A stretch of 64,000 bases of DNA, from positions 18,300,001-18,364,000 of the forward strand of contig NC_072805.1 in assembly GCF_028583425.1 (NCBI RefSeq), given 5' to 3'. Below the pieces are notes generated by a model. That model did not search any database and was not told where the DNA came from. It saw nothing but the letters and a program-made list of their open reading frames with translations. The stretch's first letter is position 1. Every line of letters starts with the position of its first letter. A program made the position numbers and the translations under genes. Of the stretch, positions 56,601 through 64,000 are shown in pieces. Origin of the DNA: Eublepharis macularius (lineage: Eukaryota; Chordata; Lepidosauria; Squamata; Eublepharidae).

Positions 56601-59600
56601 GGTATAATGGCTAGAGTCTCAGACTAGGAACTGAGAGACCCAGGTACGAATCTTCACTCTGCCATGGAAATTCACTGGGTAACTTTGGTCCAGCCATGCA
56701 CGCTCAGCCTAAGCTACCTCACAGAGTTCCAGTGAGGATAAAATAGAGAAAAGGAGAAAGACGTAAGCTGCTTCGGATCCTCACCGGGGAGAAAGGCAGG
56801 ATGTTAATTAATAAACTAATATTCCAAGTGACAGTTTTCCAGGGTCCTGCCCAACTCTGCTAAGATACAAAGCTGGGAAAGGGCAGGAGCTTTCGGGGTC
56901 AGTCACCGCTCTTTCAGAGCTCTCTCAGCCCCACCCACCTCACAAGGTGTTTTGTTGTGGGGATAATAATGACATACTTTGTAAACCACTCTGAGTGGAT
57001 GTTAAGTCATCCTGAAGGGCATATATAAATCAAATATTATTATTATTATTATATGCAAACATGGGTTTTATCTAGGGTTGCCAGCTGCCAGCTGGAGATC
57101 TCCTGGAATTACAACTGATCTCCAGGCCACAGAGATCAGTTCCCCTGGAGAAAATGGCTGCTTTAGAGGGTGGATTCTATGGAATTATATCACGCTGAGG
57201 TCCTTTCCCTCTCCAATCCCTGCCTTCTCCAGGTTTCACCTCCCAAATCTCCAGGAATTTCCCAGCTTGGAGCTGGCAACCCTAGTTTTATCACTAAGCC
57301 CCTAAAACAAGCCATGTTTGCTTTAAAAGTAAAACATCCAAAAATGTGATTTATATGTTGAATGAGTCCCACTGAGTTCAACAAGCATTGTTTCCTGGTA
57401 AGCTTGCAGAGGAGAGCAGTTTTCCGCTATATGCCGGAGATTTCTGACAAGAGTTTAAAGCATTTCTTTAAATATACATCTGGAAGCTGTTTCTGCCCCA
57501 GCCTGGAAGCTGTGGTCAAGGGACTGAAGGAGTAAGTATGCTGGGAACTTTGCAGCAAACACGCTCACCAGGCAACCAGAGCTTGTTTGAACTCCCTTGA
57601 TTACCAGCAAGGTGAGCTCCTGGTAGGATTACTTCAACACTTCCTGATCGCTTCAATGCTTCACATTAGTAAAATTCAGGCCTGCTGCCAGTTGGCAGCG
57701 GACTTAAAAAAAACTTCACAGTATGACTGCAGAGGGAAAAAATCGGGGATACAGCGGCCAGGAGCGGGTCCGCGTCCCACGTCTGCCTTGAAAGTGGGAA
57801 AACCTTGCAAACATTGGACACGGAACAGGTACAAACACATTCTAAAAACCGAGTGCAAAAAGTACCAGCGTTTGTCTCGAGCACCATATTGTGCTGAGCA
57901 GTTTTGCACCTACAGAGCAGCCCCTTGGCCGTTGCAGCTTGTGGCTCTGTTAACCCCCATCATCATGTTTGTTTGAGAAGAGACACCCCCTGAGGTCATG
58001 GCCACTCAAGTAATTAAACTGACTTACATATAATATATAGAACTGCTTGCTCTTTGCGCTTGCGCAATCAAATGCATTCTTCAAATGATCAGCATTGGAT
58101 AGATCAAGATGAGTAGCTGTGTTAGTCTGTCTGTAGCAGTAGAAAAGAGCAAGAGTCCAGTAGCACCTGTAAGACTAATAAAATTTGTCGTAGGGTATGA
58201 GCTTTCGTGAGTCACAACTCACTTCTTCAGATACCTTTATCTGAAGTGAGCTGTGACTCACGAAAGCTCATACCCTGCCACAAACGTTGGTAGTCTTACA
58301 GGTGCTACTGGACTCTTGCTCTTTTCTACTGCATCATTGGATAGAATACATTGGTAGCTTTTTCTGCTGCACAACTAGGCAGTAGCTCCTAGTTAGAAAG
58401 TAATTGCAAAAGTAGCCGGGTTCACTGACAGATACTGAGACACTAATTAGTCAGACTCAACTCAAAAACCCAAAAGTGCTTTTTTTAAAAAAAATGGATT
58501 GTGTGCTCTTTTAAAAATTGGAGGCAGCAGCAGATGAGTGTGTGGCAGCAGAGAGAGAGTCCCGTCATGTAAGAAAGCAGTGTAATCGTGCAGACGCATC
58601 CAAATTCATTTGGCTGCGTCTGAACAACTCGCAGAATAGGAGCTGAACTGACAAATATTCAAACATGCCTAAAGAGAACAAGTAACATTCTGGAAGTAAG
58701 TGTGCTAACTCCTTTGGACGGAGCAAGCCTTTCTCTCTCTTTGATTTGGTTAAGAGCTCCGAGATGCTTCTTGATCCAGTTAGAGATGCAGCTTAGTTCA
58801 GTTACATCAGGGCCAAAAATGGAAACTGACCTCTGCTCCAGAATCAATTGATCAAGCTTTGCTGATTCCCACTAGTGTAACCTCCAGAGTCGACTACTGA
58901 ACAGTGCAGGGCTGCCCTTAAAGGTAGCCCAGAAACCGCAAGTGGTGCAAAATGTACCATCTCGAATGTCTAACTGGTGCTGATTAACACCTACCCTGGA
59001 ATATATTTCCTAGCTCCCTATTACTTTTTTCCAAGGTGCTGGTTCTTACTTTTGAAGTCTTTTCCCGCCTGGAGCCCATAAACAATCTATTCCTTTATCA
59101 AGCTGTGTGGCCTCTTTTTTTTACTTTATTCGTACAGCACCTTTCTCCGCAGTGGGGACTCAAAGCAGCTTATATCATTTTCCTCTCCTCCGTTTGTTCC
59201 TCACAACAAACCCTGCGAGGTAGGTTTGGCTGAGAGTTTATAACTGGCCAGAGGTCACCCAGAGAGCTTCTGGGGCAGAGCAGGGACTTGAACCTCAATC
59301 ACCCAGATCCTAATCTGTTACTCTAGCCACTGCACAACACTGCTCTCTGCTTTTCAGTGTGATGTAGTGGTTACAATGCTAGACTAGGGAGACTCGAGTT
59401 CAATTCCCCACTCTGCCACATCTGTTTTCTGCATAACCTTGGGCCAGTCATTCACTCCCTCAGCCCAGCCTACCTCACAGGGTGGTTGTTGTGAAGACAA
59501 AATGTGAAAGCTGCCTTAAGCTGCTTTGGGGAGAAAAGTAGGGTATACATATCTAAATAAATAAATGTAGCAGTTCCTGCTAACAGTGCCAGCATACAGG

Positions 59601-62600
59601 TTGGTGAGACCCGGCTCAGGCTGCCTGTGGGCTTTCTCAATAGCGACTTCTCTCCTCTGGAATGGCTTTCTCCATTGGCCTTGAGAGTCTCTCAAGGCAC
59701 AGCTTTTTATGCAGGCCTTGAGTAAGGGCAAGAGATAGCATGATGGATTACTTGGCTCTTCTACAATGTTTATGACAACACTGGTTTTGATAGAGGTTTT
59801 TGATTTTATGGTGTCTTCCTGTTTCTTACTTGATGTATTTTTGTAAGCTACTACAACGCTTTCAGTGAAGGAGAAACCATATTTCAATGAAGACCAAAAA
59901 GGTGGGATTATGCCAAACCACCCAAACACATACCAAACAGCACCAGGAATGGACTTGAGCCATATCCCGGACTAATTCCCCTCCATCCTTGTTCTAGAGG
60001 CCACCGACGAAGTGACCATCAAGGCTGCTGCAAAGGAAGCCGAGGCCCACTTGGCTGGAAAGGGAATCAACCTCTTGATCAACAATGCCGGCGTCATGCC
60101 TCCGAGCACCCTGGAGTCAGTGACCCAGGAAGACATGCTGAGTGTGTACAGAATCAACGTAGTTGGGCCGATGCTGGTAACCAAGGTAGACCTTTGCATC
60201 ATGCCACGTATTAGGGCACAACTTCTCCAGGGAAGGAAGAGACTACGGGGTAAAGATAGCAGTAAGTGGGATCAAAGCCCATCCTTCAGTTGCAACGTAA
60301 GTCTGGCTTTCAGTAGTTGCTGAAACAACAGGCGGACATCTAATACCCAATTCTGAACTTGGTTCCTGCAGTACGAATGTGAAAACTCACAATGGGGCCA
60401 AGTACAGAAAAAGGGAACGTTGCTACCTGGAGTGGGGTGGAGGATGTCCAGGTTTGCAAGAAAATTGCAAAATGTTTTTTTTAATTGGAGTGGTTTAGCC
60501 CCTCCCCCAAAATGATGAATGCCAACCAAGATCTCAGGAAACCTTGTGAGATCACGGATGGCCATCTGGGATTGCTTAGCAACTCCAGCAGGAAGAAGGG
60601 AGAGTAAGCGGTGGTGGTGAGGTGGGGCAAGGGAAAGAAGGTAGCAACAGGGAGGCTAGAGAAAGTGAGGGAGTGGATGGGATTTCTCTCCCCTGGAAGT
60701 CTCATGGGCCTCCACTTACGACAGCAATTCAGGTGTCGGTTCAGTTGTTGCGGTCATAAGCTGTACATTCATTTAAGTCAATTCGCTACATTTAAAAAAA
60801 CTCCACAAATGAAGGAAAGACAGGTGCAGAAAAGTGGCTCAGGTTGTTTTTCTCTACAGGCATTCTTGCCCTTGTTGAAAGCAGCTGCCAAGCAGAGCAA
60901 GGAGAAGGGATGGTGCTGCAGCAAGGCAGCTGTTATAAACACTTCCACAATTGGCAGCTCCATCGGGAACCCACCCAGCATGAATACCTTCCCCGTGATC
61001 TCTTACCGCTGCGCTAAGGTAATCTGGCAGGCAGTAAAATCGACTCCAATCTTCCAGCTTTTGAGCAGATAAGTGGAAAGGCACTCAGATAGCTAAAAGT
61101 CCTCTGGGTGTCTATAGTACCTTTTAAAAGAAACTGCTCTGAAATTTCATAATTTCCTGCTGTTGTTGTTGGGGTTCAGTTTCCAGGCCGGTTGCATTTT
61201 TGTTTCGCAGAATGGATAGAGAGCAAAGGGTAGTGTAATTGTTAGACCAGGATCTGGAAGACCCAGGTTCGAATTCCCACTCTGCCACGGAAGCAGAGTT
61301 TGAGCCAGCCACACATTCTCAGCTTGACCTACCTCACAGGATGATTGTTGTGAGAATATAAGGAAGGAGAATGATGGAACCTGCTTGGGGGAAAAAAAAA
61401 ACATGGAAGAGAAAGGAGGAAGAAAAATACAATATGCAAATGGACAGAGAAGTGTCTGTCCAACTTTGTCCTTTGAGGACATTGATACCTGTACATTGAT
61501 AAACAATGCATGCAAAGTACAACCACTTTCCACCTAGTTTCATTCTTTAACCCAAAAAAGCACCTTGGGGACAAAAGAAATCCCAAAGTCTACTTTTGTG
61601 TGTGTTTGAAGTGCCTTTAAAAAAAAAATCCCATAAATTGTATTTAGGGTATTTAAAACATCTCCATGAGTTTCCCAGAAAATAATATTACAGGCAGGGC
61701 TTTTTTCCAGCTGGAACGCGGTGGAACGGAGTTCCGGAACCTCTTGAAAATGGTCACATGGCTGGTGGCCCCGCCCCCTGATCTCCAGACAGAGGGGAGT
61801 TTAGATTGCCCTCCCCTCTGTCTGGAGATCAGGGGGCGGGGCTACCAACCATGTGATCATTTTCTCCGAGGGCAACCCACTGAGTTCCACCACCTCTTTT
61901 ACCAGAAAAAAAGCCCTGATTACAGGGATGCATTTTAAGTGCTCTGGAACAATACAGCCCCTCCAGATCACCTGGAGAATATCTATCTACCTCACGACTG
62001 AGAGAGAGATTTGCAACTATTAATGCATTTCTTCCACCTCTGTCTGGGTATTGTGAAACAACAGCGTCTTTTGGCATCTCCTTTCTTTTTCTTGTGTGGG
62101 ACATCTACCCCAAGATAAATTTAGCTTGGAGTGCAAATACAGTCCAGGGAACAATATGTGAAAGCTTATTCAGAATACAAGTGCAAGGTTAAATAACCAT
62201 ATTATTTCTAGAAAGCTTTTTTGTCCTTTTCCTTATAATGCCCCCCTCCCGTGCAACATACCCTGAGCTGCTGCAAACATTTCTGACAACAGGCCTGTGC
62301 CTGATATGCAAGTTAGCCTGATATGGTGGGACAAAGGAAACACAGGAAATGCTTCCAAAACACACTGGCCATAAATGCATAAAATAATCTTGCAGCTGTT
62401 ATGCATCAGGGTTTGTTAAGTAACCTCCACTGTTCTTCCTGCTATCTCCAGACTGCGCTGAATATGCTTACACGGTGCCAGGCGCTAGAATACAAGGAAG
62501 ATGGAATCCTGTGTGCTGCAATCCACCCAGGCTGGGTGAAAACTGATATGGGAACAGAAAAGGTACCATCAACAAAAGCTCGGCTGTTAGAGCAGGGGGG

Positions 62601-63422
62601 TTCCCAGTTGTCTCACCCTGTTGAACCTGTGGGCCCTTTGGGAATGTTGAGATCAGGAAGCAGGAACCAATACAAAATGGCTGCCATGAGGTGGGTGGGG
62701 CCAATCATTAAATGTCAGGAGGTTGCAAGAAAAGCTTCTTCCTATCACGAAGATAGCTATTTCCTAATTGCTCTCTACAGGCACACAGGGGACACCTCCT
62801 AAGCATTTCTGAAGCCCCTCCTGCTTCAAGGAGAAAAGCCATTGGGTGAAGCCAGCATTTAGCCTCTTGCTTTGGCAAAGAAACAAATGGCACCACAGCA
62901 TCTGTGGGTGCCACACTGGGGATGTCTGCGCTGAACCAACATGTGGCCAACGACAAGAAAGAGAAACAAAACTGAGATTGCTTACCACAGAGTAGAAGTC
63001 TGGAAGCATAGTTTGAACCTACATATCAAACTGTCTTCCTCACTTCCCCATGGCCTTTCCCCCATTCTTGAGCCTGGGGCATCTCTTGTACATCCATCAG
63101 AGACCTCAAAATGCCTGGCTCCCTTACGCATCCTTCCTAGGAACATAAAAAGCGTTTCCCAGCCTGAGCCCCAGAATCTCTTAGGCCTCTAGAGCTGTCC
63201 CTTGAGGCGAGACTACTACGTTTGGCAACCAATTGTTATACTATCCAGCTCCCAAGGGCCCAAACAGAAACTCAAACTTTTTTTTTTGCACTGTTTTAAC
63301 AAATGCAGGCAGAGCTGGAGGTGGAAGAAAGCGTTCGTGGAATCCTCAACGTGCTCTCCAACCTCTCCGAAGAACAAAGTGGGAGAGTGGTGGATTGGCA
63401 GGGGAAGCTGATGGCATGGTAA
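50486..63422 (+). CDS. C-factor-like / sniffer-like short-chain dehydrogenase/reductase, six coding exons
   Basis: A classical NAD(P)(H)-dependent SDR, probably a soluble cytosolic carbonyl reductase of the C-factor-like (Drosophila sniffer-related) group; the substrate cannot be read from sequence. The CDS joins 50486-50632, 53661-53712, 59998-60185, 60860-61018, 62452-62562 and 63309-63422, giving 256 residues, a normal length for the group. The Rossmann cofactor motif TGANRGIG is at residues 12-19, NNAG at 95-98, the active-site YRCAK (YxxxK) at 178-182 and HPGWVKTDMG at 207-216. All five introns start GT and end AG, and the frame is open throughout. The start was chosen because this ATG sits just before the beta-1 strand, as in the family. 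The usual catalytic-serine segment reads NTSTIGSS (156-163), so the exact catalytic residue is unclear. No AATAAA is visible in the 578 bases after the stop. Introns are loaded with MITEs and SINEs. Family assignment is firm; orthology is inference. Confidence 0.93.
50650..51092. mobile_element. ~440-bp MITE in SDR intron 1
   Basis: Terminal inverted repeat CTGAGAGTCTCTCTACA / TGTAGAGAGACTCTCAG. It contains the GGGAAGCGTAGTTTTAAAA and AACTACCCTTCCTGG inverted sub-ends. It begins 17 bp after the exon-1 donor. Confidence 0.82.
51435..51576. mobile_element. 142-bp near-perfect palindromic MITE in SDR intron 1
   Basis: GGCCGTTTTCACACTGC... and ...GCAGTGTGAAAATGGCC form ~67-bp arms around an 8-base loop near 51505. 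Possible ATG flank duplication. Confidence 0.85.
52605..52690 (+). mobile_element. Sauria-like SINE 5' head
   Basis: GGTTTGGTATAATGGTTAAG...GGTTTGATTCCCCACTCC is the tRNA-like head; it joins a 5S-like fragment directly at about 52690. Confidence 0.7.
52690..52772 (-). mobile_element. 5S-like SINE fragment
   Basis: + strand GTCCAAGTACCGACCCTGC and TTAGCTTCTAAGATCTGATG are the complement of the 5S-like head; the body is missing. Confidence 0.7.
52740..53160 (+). mobile_element. Non-L1 LINE C-terminal fragment
   Basis: The frame 52744-53013 (ENLSHYLLYCPLY...RVSQFALAAKK) has the H-x4-C end motif and tail of a LINE ORF; the 3' UTR ends with AATAAACTCTTTCGACTATT repeats. Clade not determined. Confidence 0.6.
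53165..53530 (-). mobile_element. LINE-derived fragment just upstream of SDR exon 2
   Basis: On the - strand the end of a frame (LSGDSNHINFTNYCHLPRQI) is followed by an AT-rich tail, resembling the C terminus and 3' UTR of a non-L1 LINE. It stops about 130 bp before exon 2. Confidence 0.45.
53661..53712 (+). CDS. SDR gene coding exon 2 (52 bp)
   Basis: A short exon between a TTCCAG acceptor and a GTATGT donor. It encodes ELKTLASKHPNLVILQL plus the first base of the next codon, the conserved alpha-B/beta-3 region of C-factor-like SDRs. The frame is open to the exon-3 junction. Confidence 0.9.
54462..54893. mobile_element. ~430-bp MITE in SDR intron 2, same family as 50650 in opposite orientation
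   Basis: AGAGTCTCTCTACATGAGAC ... CATCTCATGTAGAGAGAC. Its left end matches the inverted right end of the 50650-51092 copy (CATCTGACACGTG), so the two copies point in opposite directions. Confidence 0.8.
55118..55372 (-). mobile_element. 5S-rRNA-derived SINE with internal tandem expansion
   Basis: The 5S-like head (complement of CTGCTTAGTTTCTAAGATC) and body are as in the other copies, but the segment AAGTAGTAAC(C/T) is repeated four times at 55263-55307 (11-bp period). Confidence 0.85.
55588..55900. mobile_element. Possible TAGGGTTAC-ended repeat in SDR intron 2
   Basis: It begins TAGGGTTACTAGC and carries a GATGTCACTTTCGAAAGTG-like internal palindrome near 55720. It resembles the 35790 and 40808 segments in layout; the right end is uncertain. 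Confidence 0.3.
56588..56820 (+). mobile_element. tRNA-derived SINE in SDR intron 2
   Basis: GAGCCAGTGTGGTATAATGG head, CAGGTACGAATCTTC B box, body, and GAGAAAGGCAGGATG with a TTAATTAATAAA tail. Confidence 0.87.
56888..57058 (+). mobile_element. Sauria-like SINE 3' part
   Basis: CTCTCTCAGCCCCACCCACC, GGGATAATAATGACATAC and GGGCATATATAAATC with an ATTATT tail; it lies right before the family N MITE at 57073. Confidence 0.78.
57073..57284. mobile_element. hAT MITE family N in SDR intron 2, perfect target duplication
   Basis: TAGGGTTGCCAGC...GCTGGCAACCCTA, flanked by identical GTTTTATC at 57065-57072 and 57285-57292. This copy best defines the family ends and its 8-bp duplication. Confidence 0.92.
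58103..58334. mobile_element. Penelope-like head-to-head insertion in SDR intron 2
   Basis: Inverted arms (GAGTCCAGTAGCACCTGTAAG / CTTACAGGTGCTACTGGACTC) meet near 58235. CATTGGATAG flanks it at 58093-58102 and 58335-58344. The - arm keeps CTGAAGA (58224-58230), a 6-bp stem GTGAGT/ACTCAC and GAAA (58203-58206); the + arm has a 3-bp shortening of the first box region. Confidence 0.75.
59100..59348 (-). mobile_element. tRNA-derived SINE in SDR intron 2
   Basis: - strand: GAGAGCAGTGTTGTGCAGTG head, GAGGTTCAAGTCCC B box, ACCTCGCAGGG body, and a GGAGAAAGGTGC end. Confidence 0.82.
59356..59575 (+). mobile_element. tRNA-derived SINE next to an inverted neighbour
   Basis: AGTGTGATGTAGTGGTTAC head, GAGTTCAATTCCCC B box, body and AAATAAATAAATG tail. 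With 59100-59348 it forms a head-to-head inverted SINE pair separated by only a few bases. Confidence 0.85.
59998..60185 (+). CDS. SDR gene coding exon 3
   Basis: 188 bp after a TTCTAG acceptor, ending at a GTAGAC donor. It begins by completing a Glu codon and contains the INNAG structural motif and the alpha-E segment (MLSVYRINVVGPMLVTK). It is preceded by the 6.3-kb intron 2. Confidence 0.94.
60860..61018 (+). CDS. SDR gene coding exon 4 (active site)
   Basis: 53 codons, phase 0 at both ends. It contains the NTSTIGSS segment and the catalytic YRCAK; the intron falls right after the catalytic lysine. The acceptor is CTACAG and the donor GTAATC. Confidence 0.94.
61218..61400 (+). mobile_element. 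tRNA-derived SINE in SDR intron 4
   Basis: AAAGGGTAGTGTAATTGTTAG head, GGTTCGAATTCCCACTCTGC B box, body, ending in an A run at 61391-61400. Confidence 0.82.
61695..61918. mobile_element. hAT MITE family A in SDR intron 4, perfect target duplication
   Basis: 224 bp, CAGGGC...GCCCTG, flanked by identical ATTACAGG at 61687-61694 and 61919-61926. It has the shortest palindrome centre of the family copies here. Confidence 0.92.
62452..62562 (+). CDS. SDR gene coding exon 5
   Basis: 37 codons, phase 0 at both ends. It encodes the helix after the active site (TALNMLTRCQALEYKEDG) and the conserved HPGWVKTDMG substrate/cofactor loop. The acceptor is CTCCAG and the donor GTACCA. Confidence 0.94.
63309..63422 (+). 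CDS. SDR gene terminal coding exon 6
   Basis: 37 codons plus TAA. It encodes an acidic helix (AELEVEESVRGILNVLSNLS) and a C-terminal tail ending DWQGKLMAW, typical of the group. The acceptor is AATGCAG. A 3' UTR must follow, but no canonical polyadenylation signal is seen before 64000. Confidence 0.92.
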   Translation, partial: AELEVEESVRGILNVLSNLSEEQSGRVVDWQGKLMAW

Positions 63423-64000
63423 AAGGAAGCCACGTGGAAGCACAATATGGAACCCACTGGTAGATGGGACCAATTCAGAAAAAACTGCTCGAAAGAACAA
63501 TTGGGTCTCCTTTTCGCCCACAGCATATTTTAACAATCAGACAAAAAAAAAACCCATTTGTGCACAGCAATCCCATGACCCCCAGCTAAGTCACTGCGGG
63601 CACACCTAGCCCGAATCTTCCTGGTCCCAGCAGGGACTTTTTTGCATCTCGACGTGGCCCTTACACACTTTGCAGCCTACACAGATCTTCCATCAGTCAG
63701 CTGTATGTATAGGCAGGGCTGGAGGAGGTAGCGGGGGAACAGCACGGCCTGAAACACCCTGCTTGGCACAGCTGTAATGGCAGGAAGCACAAGAGCAACG
63801 TTTCCAGTCCTTGGAACAAAAGTTCCCTCCAATTTCTTCACAGGCCAACAATAAGTGAGTCATCTTTTAATAGGAATTCCCCACAGAATGATCTCTTTCG
63901 CATGGGGAAGTTTACATCGGGCTTATTCAGCCCATGAGGATTGGATCAGCTTCATACATCAGTTCTGGCCCCATACTGCTTTGATTCTTTAATCCCGCAC

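Overview
The window looks like vertebrate nuclear DNA from a squamate reptile. It carries Bov-B (RTE) and CR1 LINE remains, a squamate-type L1, tRNA-derived Sauria-like SINEs, 5S-rRNA-derived SINEs, Penelope-like insertions and many short hAT-type elements. A lizard, perhaps a gecko, fits best, but the species cannot be fixed from sequence alone. There is no prokaryotic gene organisation.

Only one intact host gene is visible. It is a six-exon classical short-chain dehydrogenase/reductase of the C-factor-like / sniffer-like type on the + strand, with coding exons between 50486 and 63422, 256 residues, all introns GT-AG. A second host-derived locus is a single-exon IFI27/ISG12-like reading frame on the - strand (38031-38651). 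It is split by a 325-bp hAT MITE flanked by an 8-bp target duplication, so it is probably a broken retrocopy.

Layout. 1-44 kb is gene-poor and built of layered transposons. 1-1.6 kb has a MITE end, GC-rich sequence and a 54-bp minisatellite. 4-7.6 kb has two copies of one hAT family and a Penelope-like insertion with a 52-bp tandem array. 9-13 kb has SINEs and perfect-palindrome MITEs. 14.2-14.9 kb is a probable solo LTR with 39-bp repeats. 15-17 kb has 5S SINEs and a MITE nested in another hAT element. 20-22 kb has CR1 and Bov-B, the latter split by a Penelope-like insertion. 26-33 kb has several MITEs with clear target duplications, a 5'-truncated L1, a compound palindrome with a CT microsatellite and a 660-bp GC-rich hAT element. 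38-41 kb holds the IFI27-like locus and a CR1 fragment.

43.5-49.4 kb is a full-length but inactivated L1 (43660-49336) inside a MITE, with a perfect 12-bp target duplication. From 50.5 kb the SDR gene runs to 63.4 kb; its introns contain two members of a ~435-bp MITE family, SINEs, a palindromic MITE, Penelope-like DNA and another hAT MITE.

The most interesting signal is repeated hammerhead-ribozyme-like cores (CTGANGA, a 6-bp stem, GAAA) in the head-to-head Penelope-like insertions at 5844-6227, 10935-11150, 21129-21390 and 58103-58334. Each insertion has a 10-13-bp target duplication. Repeat nesting gives a readable order of insertion at several loci.
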